Shown: positions 42,227-50,859, numbered from the stretch's first letter. The stretch: 54,433 nucleotides of DNA from an uncultured Clostridia bacterium (GCA_947624835.1 CANQLX010000005.1:1-54433); one strand, 5' to 3'. A program made the numbers and translations. The notes: generated from the sequence alone by a model not told the origin.

Positions 42227-42931
42227 ATGGCTGCTGCAAAACCGACCTTTGTTATGAAGAGATATGAGATGAAATATATTCTGAATCCTATACAAAGGCA
42301 ATATCTTGAAAAAAATCTTGTCGGAAAGATGAGAGTTGACTGTTACGGTCTTACCTCTATAGCCTCATTATATTATGATACTCCGGATTACAGGCTCATA
42401 AGAAATTCTCTTGAAAAGCCTGAGTTCAAGGAGAAAATCAGGCTGCGTTCATACGGTCTTGCAAGTGAAAACTCTCCGGTATTTCTTGAAATTAAGAGAA
42501 AGGCGTATGGGATAGTCTATAAAAGACGTATACAGTCAAAAATACCGATCGTCAAAAAATTTTTTGACGGTAAGGGGGATATATGTGAGGGCGGTCAGAT
42601 TAACCGTGAGATTACAGCTTTCAGGGATTACTACAAAACTCTTATTCCGGCCTGCCTTATTATTTATGACAGAGTTGCATATTTTGAACCGGACGGTGAT
42701 CTTCGACTGACTATCGACAGAAATCCGAGATACCGCATAGATGAGCTTAACCTGACAAGCTCAATGGAGGGGATTCCACTTCTTGATGACGGCTGTAGTA
42801 TTCTTGAGATAAAGGTACAGCAGGCAATGCCGTTATGGCTGACGAAAATTCTTTCGGATGGCGGAATATATAAAAGCAGTTTTTCAAAGTATGGAGAGGC
42901 ATATACAAGACAGATATTAAAAGCAAGATGA
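42227..42931 (+). CDS. VTC-domain polyphosphate polymerase-like protein
   Basis: A protein of about 234 residues, entirely a VTC domain (triphosphate-tunnel fold). MKRYEMKYILNP, KEKIRLRSYG, PVFLEIKRKAYGIVYKRRI and DGCSILEIKVQQAMPLWL supply the basic and acidic residues that line the tunnel. Family members polymerise polyphosphate from ATP. ATG 42227 with a GGGGGTGAG site is preferred to the upstream extension to 42179. The DUF4956 membrane protein follows after 14 bases, a standard pair in Clostridia; together they may build and export or anchor polyphosphate. Confidence 0.9.
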   Translation: MAAAKPTFVMKRYEMKYILNPIQRQYLEKNLVGKMRVDCYGLTSIASLYYDTPDYRLIRNSLEKPEFKEKIRLRSYGLASENSPVFLEIKRKAYGIVYKRRIQSKIPIVKKFFDGKGDICEGGQINREITAFRDYYKTLIPACLIIYDRVAYFEPDGDLRLTIDRNPRYRIDELNLTSSMEGIPLLDDGCSILEIKVQQAMPLWLTKILSDGGIYKSSFSKYGEAYTRQILKAR

Positions 42932-42945
42932 AAGGAAATTTAATT

Positions 42946-43617
42946 ATGTTTAATTCTATTTATTCGGTACCCGTTCAGGCATCAGAGTTTTTTCTTATGA
43001 TGGCCGTATCTGTTTTTACCGGTTTTTTGTATGCATGGATAATGTCGTTCCGCATACCATCAAGAAAGAGATTTTTCATAGTGGTTGCAATCATGCCGTT
43101 TATTGTATCCGCAGTTATCACATTTGTAAACGGTAATATCGGGGCAGGTGTTGCAGTGGGCGGAGCTTTCAGCCTTATACGGTTCAGAAGTGCTCCGGGA
43201 AGTGCTGAGGAAATAGCCGCCATTCTTATAGCAATGGGTTCGGGAATAGCCTTCGGAATGGGGTATATTGCATACGGTGTTATCATTCTTGTGCTTCTTT
43301 CCGTTATATTTGTTTTTCTTTCATTAATTCATATATTCGAACATAATAAAATAGAAATGGAAAAACTTCTTAGAATTACTATTCCGGAATCACTTGAATA
43401 TTCAGAGGTATTTGACGAAATCTTCAGCAGATATCTGAGCAGTTATGAAAATGTAGGTGTGAAAACAACAGCAATGGGTTCCATGTTCAAGCTTTCATTT
43501 AAGATAAAAATGAAAGACAAAACCCAGGAAAAAGCATTTATTGATGAACTCAGAACAAAGAACGGTAATCTTGAAATTTCTATTCTGCCTTATTCGGAAC
43601 AGGAAATGCTGCTGTGA
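42946..43617 (+). CDS. DUF4956 membrane protein
   Basis: A protein of about 223 residues with three to four membrane helices (about 10-30, 41-61, 72-90 and 100-130) and a cytoplasmic domain of about 95 residues. The loop GAFSLIRFRSAPGSAEEIAA is the family hallmark. DUF4956 genes are typically linked to VTC-domain genes and the proteins are thought to work with the polyphosphate polymerase. ATG 42946 has an AAAGGA site; an earlier in-frame ATG at 42928 overlaps the VTC stop. A decayed ATP-grasp gene follows. Confidence 0.88.
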   Translation: MFNSIYSVPVQASEFFLMMAVSVFTGFLYAWIMSFRIPSRKRFFIVVAIMPFIVSAVITFVNGNIGAGVAVGGAFSLIRFRSAPGSAEEIAAILIAMGSGIAFGMGYIAYGVIILVLLSVIFVFLSLIHIFEHNKIEMEKLLRITIPESLEYSEVFDEIFSRYLSSYENVGVKTTAMGSMFKLSFKIKMKDKTQEKAFIDELRTKNGNLEISILPYSEQEMLL

Positions 43618-43715
43618 CAAATTGATTATCTTAAGTAATGACGTATACTGAAATCTGCACAACAGTGTTTTCTTAAGAAATCAAATTTGATTTTTGTGTT
43701 GGAAGGGAAATTTTT

Positions 43716-44650
43716 ATGAAAGATTTAAAATATTCGTTTGTAAGGATTATGAGGATGAATTATTTTGGTATGTTTCGTAAAGTCAGAAAGATTCACTCCA
43801 ATACAGGCAGGGCATACTTTCTGATTTCTCTTGATATGATTTAATGTGGCTTGAAATACAGATTAGGTTATAGTGATTACTATTTATATAAATTTTATAA
43901 TCAAAATTCATATTGGAGAAGCACATATGTTCCCGTGACATAAATAACCGTTTGGTTAAACTTTTGAATAATCCCGAATATTTTAATTGCTTTGAAAAAT
44001 TCTGTCTTTTTGTAGAAGACTGTGAAAGAGTAATTTCCAAGCCGTTGGATGCTTGATGAGGACAGGTTATTGAATGTTTGAATAAATCGGATGTCAGTGG
44101 CCTGAAAGAAATGTACAAACATATTGCTTCAGGTGGCATCAGATTGCTTGAGGAATATATTGTACTTCATCCCGATATCCCAAAATTATATTTGTATTCT
44201 GTAAACACATATCTTATAGCTACAGTTGTCACTGAAGGAATTGCTTATGTTGTATGTGCGTTTATAAGAATAGGAAATAACGTCAGATTTGTAGACAATA
44301 TCAATTTGACGGTATGTTGGCTTTGATAAACGCTGAAACAGGTATAATACAATCTCCCGAAAGTGATAATAACCGTGTAAGTTATGAAACACATCCTACG
44401 ACAGAATGAACCATTGTTGGGCGCAAACCTGCCTATTGGAATGAGTCTGTTGAGATGTGTATTTATGCGGCACTTGTTGTACCGCAGATAGGATATGTGG
44501 GGGGGGATATTGCTGTTTCCTCGGACGGTTCACAGTTTGTTGGGGGGTAATTCTTTCTCAGAACATGATATTTTGAGGATGCCTCCCTATTTACCTGATA
44601 AAATAGTAATACTCCCGTATTTTCTTAAGATTGTATTCGTAAGTTTGTAA
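43716..44650 (+). pseudogene. Sugar-transfer-associated ATP-grasp protein, decayed
   Basis: ATG 43716 with a GGAAGGG site begins MKDLKYSFVRIMRMNYFGMF, and pieces of one protein then appear in successive frames with several stops: CGLKYRLGYSDYYLYKFYNQ, KEMYKHIASGGIRLLEEYIV, SVNTYLIATVVTEGIAYVV, CAFIRIGNNVRFVDN, ALVVPQIGYVGGDIAVSSDG and PDKIVILPYF. The order matches the ATPgrasp_ST family (PF14397) over its whole length. An internal 60-residue part including the first ATP-binding loop looks lost near 44050. It cannot be functional. The 1.1-kb gap after DUF4956 is otherwise empty. Confidence 0.8.
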
Positions 44651-44705
44651 ATGATATTTGATCCTCTTTGAGTGAAAAATATATAGATTTATTGAGAAAA
44701 ACATG

Positions 44706-44749
44706 AAAATTACCGCATAGCAGTCTGATTCCTACTATGCGGTAATTTT
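44706..44749. terminator. Strong bidirectional terminator
   Basis: AAAATTACCGCATAG (44706-44720) and CTATGCGGTAATTTT (44735-44749) pair over 15 bases with a 14-base loop. It serves the leftward hemW operon and any rightward transcript from the ATP-grasp remnant. Confidence 0.85.
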
Positions 44750-44751
44750 AC

Positions 44752-45852
44752 TCATCCGAGAATTTCTGTTATTAATGAATTTGAAACCATAAAGCCCTTT
44801 TCGGTCAGGGCAAAGCCGTTTTCAAGTATTTTTGTCAGGCCTTCCGCTTCAAAGCGTTTGGCTCTCTCTATGTATTCTATGGGAATATTATAGCCAAAAC
44901 ACATACGGAAACGCTCATTTGTTATTCCCTCGGAAAGCCGCAGACCGAGCATTATAAATTCCTCAACATCCCCTCCGTTACCGTCAGGAATAATTTCACC
45001 TGCATAAAAACGCTTAAAATTTGCCGGGCGGTAAAAGCGTTTTCCACACAAAAAGGAATGGGCTGACGGTCCGAAACCAATATATTCTTCGTCATGCCAA
45101 TATTTAAGATTATGTTTGCTTTCATAACCCGGTTGACAAAAATTGGATATTTCATAATGCTCAAATCCGTATTCATCCATTAGTGAACAAAGATATTCAT
45201 ACATATCTGCTGTGCGTTCGTCATCAGGAAGATTTAATTCATCCTTATTTTTGTAGAATACTGTACCTTCTTCGATTTTTAGGATATATGCGGATATATG
45301 CTTAACACCATAACTTGCACAAAATTGCACAGAACGCCGCAGGCTTTGGTTTGTCTGATTCGGCAGGGCTATCATGAGGTCAAGCGATATGTTTTCAAAC
45401 CCCGATTTTTGTGCCGAATTAATGCACCTTTCTGTATCAGCAGTATTATGGATTCTGCCAAGAAACTGAAGCTCGTCATCATTAGCTGATTGGAGTCCTA
45501 TTGATATTCGGTTGCAGCCTGAAGAAAACAAAAGGTCAAAATCTATATCTTTTTTTTCAGGGTTTACCTCAACTGTTATCTCTGTTTCGGGAAAATTAAG
45601 GCAAAAGTGTTTTTTGGCAGCTTTAATTATTCTTATAATTCTGTTCGCACCGATAGCTGTCGGCGTCCCTCCGCCCAAATACAGTGTATCTGCGACTATA
45701 TTTTTATCTCCGGAGAAATCTGAAATTTGAGTGCAGAGACATTTTGTGTAATTGTCATATTCCTTTTCTCCGCCTGTTTTGGAATAGAAATCACAATATG
45801 GACATTTCTTTTTGCAAAACGGAATATGCACATATATACCCTTTTTATCCAT
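44752..45852 (-). CDS. hemW: HemW-type radical SAM protein (coproporphyrinogen oxidase-like)
   Basis: A 366-residue radical SAM protein. The 4Fe-4S motif is HIPFCKKKCPYCDFYS; the GGGTPTAIG SAM loop, LMIALPNQTNQSLRRS and GFGPSAHSFL are typical of HemW. The short HemW N-terminus without the extra segment of HemN argues for a heme chaperone or insertase rather than true coproporphyrinogen dehydrogenase. The stop lies two bases after a strong terminator. The upstream membrane-protein gene ends 1 base before its start, so the operon is NUDIX, membrane protein, hemW. Confidence 0.92.
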   Translation of the reverse strand: MDKKGIYVHIPFCKKKCPYCDFYSKTGGEKEYDNYTKCLCTQISDFSGDKNIVADTLYLGGGTPTAIGANRIIRIIKAAKKHFCLNFPETEITVEVNPEKKDIDFDLLFSSGCNRISIGLQSANDDELQFLGRIHNTADTERCINSAQKSGFENISLDLMIALPNQTNQSLRRSVQFCASYGVKHISAYILKIEEGTVFYKNKDELNLPDDERTADMYEYLCSLMDEYGFEHYEISNFCQPGYESKHNLKYWHDEEYIGFGPSAHSFLCGKRFYRPANFKRFYAGEIIPDGNGGDVEEFIMLGLRLSEGITNERFRMCFGYNIPIEYIERAKRFEAEGLTKILENGFALTEKGFMVSNSLITEILG

Positions 45853-45853
45853 A

Positions 45854-46204
45854 TTATTTCCCCGAATTTTGGCGTAGTATCAGCAATGCTTCGGTAAACA
45901 TAGAAACAAGTGATGCAATAAATAAGCCTATATCTGTATATTTGAACGTATTAAATGCAAACTCAAGATCTTCATTATTTGGCTTATTCTTAAATATAGA
46001 GAAGCCGACAAAGGTATTTAGCGAATCGGAAACCGAATTATCTGATATGGCACTATCTATCAGATATGTCATTATTATAAAAAATATAAGAATTACTATA
46101 AGCATAACCGTAACTACAGGAAAAGCCGGCTTATTTAGAATCGCAACCGCAAAAGCAGAAAGAATTAGTGCAGCTGCAGCAATAATAATTATAGGGTTTA
46201 TCAT
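45854..46204 (-). CDS. Small membrane protein of unknown function
   Basis: A 116-residue protein with two N-terminal helices close together (about 4-22 and 28-50) and a third near 90-110 (IGLFIASLVSMFTEALLILR). The central 40 residues are polar (SDSLNTFVGFSIFKNKPNNE). There is no recognised family. Its ATG overlaps the NUDIX stop by 4 bases and hemW begins right after, so it is certainly expressed with them. Confidence 0.65.
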   Translation of the reverse strand: MINPIIIIAAAALILSAFAVAILNKPAFPVVTVMLIVILIFFIIMTYLIDSAISDNSVSDSLNTFVGFSIFKNKPNNEDLEFAFNTFKYTDIGLFIASLVSMFTEALLILRQNSGK

Positions 46205-46758
46205 TCATGACCACCATCTGTTGTTTTTTTGAGAAAAAATGCGGTTTTGAGTATTGCTACCTGAGTTTTGGCATCGGGAATTTCATTATTGAGAACCATT
46301 TCCACAGCCTTGTCAACAGGTATACGCTCAACAGTTACAAATTCATCCTCATCAAGCTGCTGCTGTTCATATCTGTCTATCCTGCAAAAATACAGGTGTA
46401 TGATTTCACCGCAGTATCCGGGACTGGGATACAGCTTTCCGAGAGAAATATATTCCCTTCCTATTGCACCTGTTTCCTCAAGAAGCTCTCTTTTGCCGTT
46501 TTCAAGCGGTGTCTGACATTTTTCAAGCTTCCCTGCGGGAAGTTCCAGAACTACCTCTTTATATGGATATCTGAATTGCCGCACAAACAGAAGTTCATTA
46601 TTTTGTGTCAGGGCAGCAACACATACCCCTCCGGGATGTCCGACCACCTCTCTCATTGCCTTTTCACCGTTTTCAAGTTCAACTGTATCGTGTGTCACAT
46701 GAATAACATTTCCATCAAAAATACTTTTTGTTTCAAGGGTTTTTTCAAAAAGCTTCAT
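46201..46758 (-). CDS. NUDIX hydrolase, ADP-ribose pyrophosphatase-like
   Basis: A 185-residue NUDIX enzyme of the ADP-ribose diphosphatase type: the beta-rich N-terminus (TRVELENG-like DTVELENGEKAMREVV), FVRQFRYPYKEVVLELPAG, then the Nudix box. The box is G-KLEKC-Q then 7 residues and RELLEETG, so the first conserved Glu is Gln while the metal-binding REx2EE is intact; activity is likely kept. A Pro (YPSPGYCGEIIHLY) 15 or so residues later supports the ADP-ribose class. GGAGGTAG precedes ATG 46758. Confidence 0.9.
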   Translation of the reverse strand: MKLFEKTLETKSIFDGNVIHVTHDTVELENGEKAMREVVGHPGGVCVAALTQNNELLFVRQFRYPYKEVVLELPAGKLEKCQTPLENGKRELLEETGAIGREYISLGKLYPSPGYCGEIIHLYFCRIDRYEQQQLDEDEFVTVERIPVDKAVEMVLNNEIPDAKTQVAILKTAFFLKKTTDGGHE

Positions 46759-46789
46759 ATATTCTACCTCCGGAAAATTCAGTATGTAT

Positions 46790-46817
46790 ATTATAACATA
46801 TATTCCTACTGTGTAAA
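46790..46817 (-). promoter_or_regulatory. Leftward promoter of the NUDIX-hemW operon, TTTACA-16-TATAAT
   Basis: On the minus strand TTTACA lies at 46817-46812 and TATAAT at 46795-46790, giving a 16-base spacer and a start site about 25 bases before the NUDIX gene. Confidence 0.6.
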
Positions 46818-46922
46818 AGGGGAAGTTTAATAAAAAAGGTCCGAAGAAATAATCCTGAGCAACGAATACACTTGGTTCAGTTTTTGGTTGAGGGCGGGGA
46901 GCATATGCAGACCGTCAGCGTT

Positions 46923-47411
46923 TCAGCTCATTTCTCCGCTCTGAATGTCGACAGAGCATGCTTTGATATAACATTGTTTCCTGTCGAAACAATGAAAAGT
47001 GTCATAAAAGCTTAAGGTCGGTTGTGAAGCTGCCACGGGTGATTCACAGACGGCAAAATCTCCAATCATCAAGAGGGCTTCCCAAAAGCCAACCACAAAA
47101 AACAGTTCTATGGACTGTTCCGAAACAAAGGCCGTCCTGCGGGAGGGCGACCTTACCTTTGTGTGATTCCTGTATTTTCTAACGTGCCGACGGATCGAAC
47201 CGACGCTGAGAAAAAACATATAATAAGCATCGGCAGTGATATACATCTCCTTATTATTGCTGATAATATTTTTTTCGACAATGGTATTTTCGTTGCAGTC
47301 TTTGAACCTCAAAATAATGCTTATTCCCGGTTTATCAACATACTGCCGAACACCGGCTACGATACCCTCAAGATCTTCATTTATCTTCTTAATTTGTTGA
47401 TCGGCGGGCAC
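46923..47411 (-). CDS. Hypothetical ORF whose C-terminal half is a structured repeat
   Basis: A 162-codon frame. Residues 1-67 (MPADQQIKKINEDLEGIVAG and on to ITADAYYMFF) read like part of a small soluble protein. From about residue 68 the translation is SVGSIRRHVRKYRNHTKVRS and beyond, which coincides with the five-hairpin element at 46972-47154 and which I recall seen appended to unrelated frames in Ruminococcus-type genomes. The likely reading is a short gene whose end has been overwritten by a repeat. Spelling of the repeat frame as protein is probably spurious. Confidence 0.4.
   Translation of the reverse strand: MPADQQIKKINEDLEGIVAGVRQYVDKPGISIILRFKDCNENTIVEKNIISNNKEMYITADAYYMFFLSVGSIRRHVRKYRNHTKVRSPSRRTAFVSEQSIELFFVVGFWEALLMIGDFAVCESPVAASQPTLSFYDTFHCFDRKQCYIKACSVDIQSGEMS
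46972..47154. repeat. Structured element with five consecutive hairpins
   Basis: Stems: CATTGTTTC/GAAACAATG (46972-46994, perfect 9 bp, 5-base loop); TGTGAA/TTCACA (47023-47048); GGCTT/AAGCC (47076-47090); AACAGT/ACTGTT (47101-47119); AAGGCCGTCCT/AGGGCGACCTT (47128-47154, 10 pairs, one mismatch). On the minus strand the fourth stem is followed by T6, like a terminator. The GC content is higher than that of the surroundings. It may be a dispersed repeat carrying a structured RNA; I cannot assign a known RNA family. Confidence 0.55.
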
Positions 47412-47498
47412 AAAATTATATACACAATGTAGAAAATTTAAATATTTTTTATAATTGCCTTCTCCGTTTATTATTATGATTTTGAATTTTTATCATAA

Positions 47499-47900
47499 TT
47501 AAGGATTAAATTCCTTTTCTGTTATGATATCACCTGATATATCTTTATATCTTACCTTTACTGTTGCACTTCTTACACGGGTTTCATCGCGGAACTGTAA
47601 TACCAGATCGTCGAATCCTTGCTTAAAGGACTCGCTTTCCACCGTTTCGTTAAGTATAGATTTCTCCATGTCAGTGACACCAACCTTAAACTGACATTCA
47701 AATATTATTGTATTACCTTCAAAGTAAAACTTTGTCGTATAAGTGTCAGTCGATTGACTGTCAGCTATTGCATCAAGCTCTTCCATTTTTGATGTTTCCC
47801 TATAATAATCCTCCAGCGTGGCGGGAGAACAGGCAGCGGCGGAAAATGCAAGTATTACTACTGTGAGCAGACAGGATAGTGTTTTTAAAATTTTTTTCAT
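47499..47900 (-). CDS. Small lipoprotein, DUF4854-like
   Basis: A 133-residue lipoprotein. The signal peptide MKKILKTLSCLLTVVILAFS ends in lipobox SAAAC with Cys24 as the lipidated residue. The mature domain of 110 residues begins SPATLEDYYRETSKMEELDA and has YTTKFYFEGNTIIFECQFKV and LNETVESESFKQGFDDLVL, the pattern of DUF4854. It should sit on the outer face of the membrane. The frame opens 12 bases upstream, but ATG 47900 starts the signal peptide and has a GGAG site. The function is unknown. Confidence 0.8.
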   Translation of the reverse strand: MKKILKTLSCLLTVVILAFSAAACSPATLEDYYRETSKMEELDAIADSQSTDTYTTKFYFEGNTIIFECQFKVGVTDMEKSILNETVESESFKQGFDDLVLQFRDETRVRSATVKVRYKDISGDIITEKEFNP

Positions 47901-48116
47901 AATATACATCACTCCGAAATATTTTATTTTTTAGACGATTATATCATAAATATTTTAAATTTTGAATTGTAAATTTTTATGAAATTTGTATTAATAATAT
48001 TGTTTTGTATATCAATTATGCATATTTATTCCCACCGATTAAAAAAATTGCAGCCTTTTTTTGTACAAATAATAAATACAAGCGATATCCCATACATTAT
48101 GGTATATCACTGTATA

Positions 48117-48704
48117 TTAAAGCTTTATTATTTTATTAAGTCTGTTTACAAGAATAACAGCCACAGCAATTTTTGCCGCATCAGGAATAAGAAACGGGAT
48201 CACGCAATTTGAAAGTGCTGCTGTAATGTTTATTGTATTACCTTGACTGTTCGTTACAAATATATACCATGCTGTGCCGAAAACATAATAAAGAACAGCT
48301 CCGACAATCATTGAAACAATAAGAATCCATACTTTTTTCCTGCCGAGGTCGGACGCAATACCTACAACAATAGCTGTAAATATGAAACCTATTATGTATC
48401 CACCCGTAACTCCGAACAGTACTCCCAAACCTCCGGCAAAACCGTTAAACACAGGAAGTCCGACTGCTCCCAGAAGTATATATACAAGTACGCTTACCGT
48501 TCCTCTTTTAAATCCTAAAATACCGCTTGTCAAAAAAACTCCTAGTGTTTGCATGGTAAATGGGATGGGATGAAGTGGGATTCGAATCTGTGCACATATT
48601 GCTATTATTGCGGCAAACATCGCAATATATACCGTATCTAAAAGTAGCTTGTGACTGTTTTTTCTTCCTCTTTCTGTGTTTTTTGAACCTTCTGACTGAT
48701 TCAT
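48117..48704 (-). CDS. bioY: Biotin transporter substrate-binding subunit BioY
   Basis: A 195-residue ECF S-component with six membrane helices. IRIPLHPIPFTMQTLGVFL and GLPVFNGFAGGLGVLFGVTG with GYIIGF are the BioY signatures for biotin binding. It takes up biotin alone or with the shared EcfA/EcfT module, which is not in this window. ATG 48704 has a GAGAGAGGAAG site. Two BirA-type operators and an overlapping promoter precede it, so biotin should repress it. It is monocistronic here. Confidence 0.96.
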   Translation of the reverse strand: MNQSEGSKNTERGRKNSHKLLLDTVYIAMFAAIIAICAQIRIPLHPIPFTMQTLGVFLTSGILGFKRGTVSVLVYILLGAVGLPVFNGFAGGLGVLFGVTGGYIIGFIFTAIVVGIASDLGRKKVWILIVSMIVGAVLYYVFGTAWYIFVTNSQGNTINITAALSNCVIPFLIPDAAKIAVAVILVNRLNKIIKL

Positions 48705-48728
48705 AAGTACTTCCTCTCTCTCTGTAGA

Positions 48729-48761
48729 TTGTAAACAAGTTTGAATAGTACAGGTTTACGA
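48729..48761. promoter_or_regulatory. BirA operator 2 of bioY
   Basis: TTGTAAACA (48729-48737), 15 bases, GGTTTACGA (48753-48761): matches the 9-N15-9 biotin-operator layout. It lies downstream of the start site, where binding would block elongation. Confidence 0.75.
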
Positions 48762-48786
48762 TTATTTTATTAACCTGCCTAAGTGT

Positions 48787-48815
48787 ATTATAATACATAT
48801 CTAACGAATTGTCAA
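48787..48815 (-). promoter_or_regulatory. Leftward bioY promoter, TTGACA-17-TATAAT
   Basis: On the minus strand TTGACA at 48815-48810 and TATAAT at 48792-48787 are consensus hexamers with 17-base spacing. The -35 lies inside BirA operator 1, so repression and the promoter are directly linked. Confidence 0.85.
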
Positions 48816-48843
48816 CTATTATATTTAATATTAGTTGACAATT
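48807..48843. promoter_or_regulatory. BirA operator 1 of bioY
   Basis: AATTGTCAACTA (48807-48818) and TAGTTGACAATT (48832-48843) are perfect 12-bp inverted arms. The core reads TTGTCAACT-N15-AGTTGACAA, the 9-N15-9 biotin-operator layout. It covers the -35 of the bioY promoter. Confidence 0.85.
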
Positions 48844-48984
48844 TATAATTGTAAATCCACGCCCATATTCAAAGGGATTTTTTAACTGTAAAATATAATT
48901 TCTTAAACTGATAATATATTTTCAACATGAAAATTGTTTTGTAAATGTATGTATCCTTACCTATGATATAAACATATCATAAAA

Positions 48985-49390
48985 ACATCCTGTAGTATCA
49001 CAAAGTAATAATTTTATTATTTTTACGCTACAAACGGCACCGTCAATACCTCTGTTTCTAATCATTTTTTAAATATTAAGACGCGACCTAAGCACATTTT
49101 TAGGATTATTCAGACATACCTTTGAATTATTTACAATGAAATTAAATTCTGCAGAAATTTCTTTATCACGCATATCATAATAATATATATTATTGAAGTT
49201 TTATTATGTAACCGTATTTTTTGCCAAGCGATTTATTATTTCAAACAGATTTTTAGGCAGTTCACAGCTTCCTGTGCCGGGAGTAATCAAATTTATCTAT
49301 CTCATCAAAAAATTCTCGGTACTTTTTTTCTGTTTTATATCTTATATGGCATATTTTTGACTGTAGTGATAAGATAGCTGACCCGTATTG
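48985..49390 (-). pseudogene. Decayed protein-coding remnant, family unknown
   Basis: Minus-strand reading gives several protein-like pieces in changing frames with stops between: TEKKYREFFDEIDKFDYSRH (about 49340-49275), LPKNLFEIINRLAKKYGYII (about 49270-49200), MRDKEISAEFNFIVNNSKVC (about 49177-49110) and IRNRGIDGAVCSVKIIKLLL (about 49066-49000). They suggest one old gene of 120 or more residues with frameshifts. I cannot name it. The rest of the 48845-49488 gap is AT-rich and empty. Confidence 0.4.
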
Positions 49391-49488
49391 TATATACCGT
49401 TAGTACAGTGGAAACAATTGTTTTTTCCTTGATTTTTGTATGTGTTCGGTGTATTATGATATTAGTAAGAAGAATCGGGGGATTTTTT

Positions 49489-50859
49489 GTGGAGATTGAA
49501 AAGAATAAAATATATACTGCGGAGGCTGTTGATTATACATCAAATGGAAGCGGAATATTCAAAATAAATGGAATAACTGTTTTTGTTCCTAATACAGCTG
49601 TTGGGGATATTGCTGAGATAAAAATTCTTAAAGTGGGGAAGAACTATTCATTTGGGAAACTTGAGAGGTTAATATCACCTTCGACAGACAGGATTGATAC
49701 GGACTGTGATATATTCAATAAATGCGGCGGCTGTGTTTTCAGACATATTGAGTATAGAGCGGAGTTGAAATTCAAACATAAAAGAGTATATGATGTACTC
49801 ACAAGAATAGGCGGTGTTGACGGAAATATAATAGGTGATATTGTCCCTTCCCCATCCTGCAATGCTTATCGAAATAAAGCTCAGCTTCCGATTGCTCAGG
49901 ACACCTCTGGCAGAATCATAGTGGGATTCTATGCTCCGAGGAGTCACAGAGTGATACCTCTTAATTATTGTTCTTTACAGTCTGAACCTTTTAACAGAGC
50001 AGTCGGGGCATTTTTGGAATGGGCAAACAATTCCGGGGAGATTGCTTATGATGAAACTAATCACAAAGGCGTGCTAAGACATTTATACTTGCGTTACTCT
50101 AAAAAAACAGACGAACTTATGGTTTGTGTTGTTGCAAATACATATAAGCTGAAAGAAGAGGAAGAGCTTGTTGAAATTCTTAAAGATAAGTTGCCGGAGC
50201 TTAAGACGGTTGTGCTTAATATTAACAGGGAAAAGACTAATGTAATTACAGGGAAAAAATGCAGAAACCTCTACGGTAACGGATATATAACCGATGAGCT
50301 CTGCGGCTTGAAATTCAAAATATCGCCCCTGTCTTTTTATCAGATAAACAGGGATGCAGCGGAAAAATTGTACGGTATAGCTGCTGATTTTGCAAACCTT
50401 GGGCAAGGCGAAACACTTCTTGATATGTATTGTGGAACAGGTACCATAGGTCTTTCTATGGCTTCAAGGGTAAAAAACCTTATTGGAGTTGAAATTGTAC
50501 CACAGGCAATAGAGGATGCAAAGAAAAATGCTCAGATTAATAATATAAAAAATGCACGCTTCATATGTTCCGATGCCTCTGAAGCCGCCAAGCTCCTTTA
50601 TGATGAGGGTATCAGACCGGACTGTATAATTCTTGACCCACCTAGGAAAGGGTGCTGTGGTGATTGTATCTCCGTTGTGTCTGAAATGTCACCCGACAAA
50701 ATTGTCTATGTTTCATGTGACCCTGCTACTCTTGCGAGGGATTTGGCAATTTTTGATGAAAAGGGATATTTTACTAAAAATGCTATTCCTGTCGATATGT
50801 TTCCGAGAACGAGCCATGTTGAGACGGTATGTTTGATGTCAAGAGTCGAAGGGAAATAG
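49489..50859 (+). CDS. rlmD: 23S rRNA (uracil-C5)-methyltransferase, RlmD/RlmCD type
   Basis: A SAM-dependent RNA m5U methyltransferase of about 456 residues. Residues 1-60 form a TRAM-like RNA-binding domain, CDIFNKCGGCVFRH gives three Cys of the 4Fe-4S cluster, LLDMYCGTGTIGLSMA is the SAM site, ILDPPRKGC and YVSCDPATLARDL carry the conserved Pro-Pro and catalytic Cys. Target uridine (1939 and/or 747) cannot be read from sequence; Firmicutes often have one enzyme for both. The frame opens at 49408, but GTG 49489 with GGGGGA 7 bases upstream fits the family start. Confidence 0.92.
   Translation: MEIEKNKIYTAEAVDYTSNGSGIFKINGITVFVPNTAVGDIAEIKILKVGKNYSFGKLERLISPSTDRIDTDCDIFNKCGGCVFRHIEYRAELKFKHKRVYDVLTRIGGVDGNIIGDIVPSPSCNAYRNKAQLPIAQDTSGRIIVGFYAPRSHRVIPLNYCSLQSEPFNRAVGAFLEWANNSGEIAYDETNHKGVLRHLYLRYSKKTDELMVCVVANTYKLKEEEELVEILKDKLPELKTVVLNINREKTNVITGKKCRNLYGNGYITDELCGLKFKISPLSFYQINRDAAEKLYGIAADFANLGQGETLLDMYCGTGTIGLSMASRVKNLIGVEIVPQAIEDAKKNAQINNIKNARFICSDASEAAKLLYDEGIRPDCIILDPPRKGCCGDCISVVSEMSPDKIVYVSCDPATLARDLAIFDEKGYFTKNAIPVDMFPRTSHVETVCLMSRVEGK

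Noticed and set aside
47186..47210. GGATCGAACC, a tRNA T-loop-like string on the minus strand
   Set aside because: The flanking bases do not form a T-stem, and no acceptor or anticodon arm could be found.
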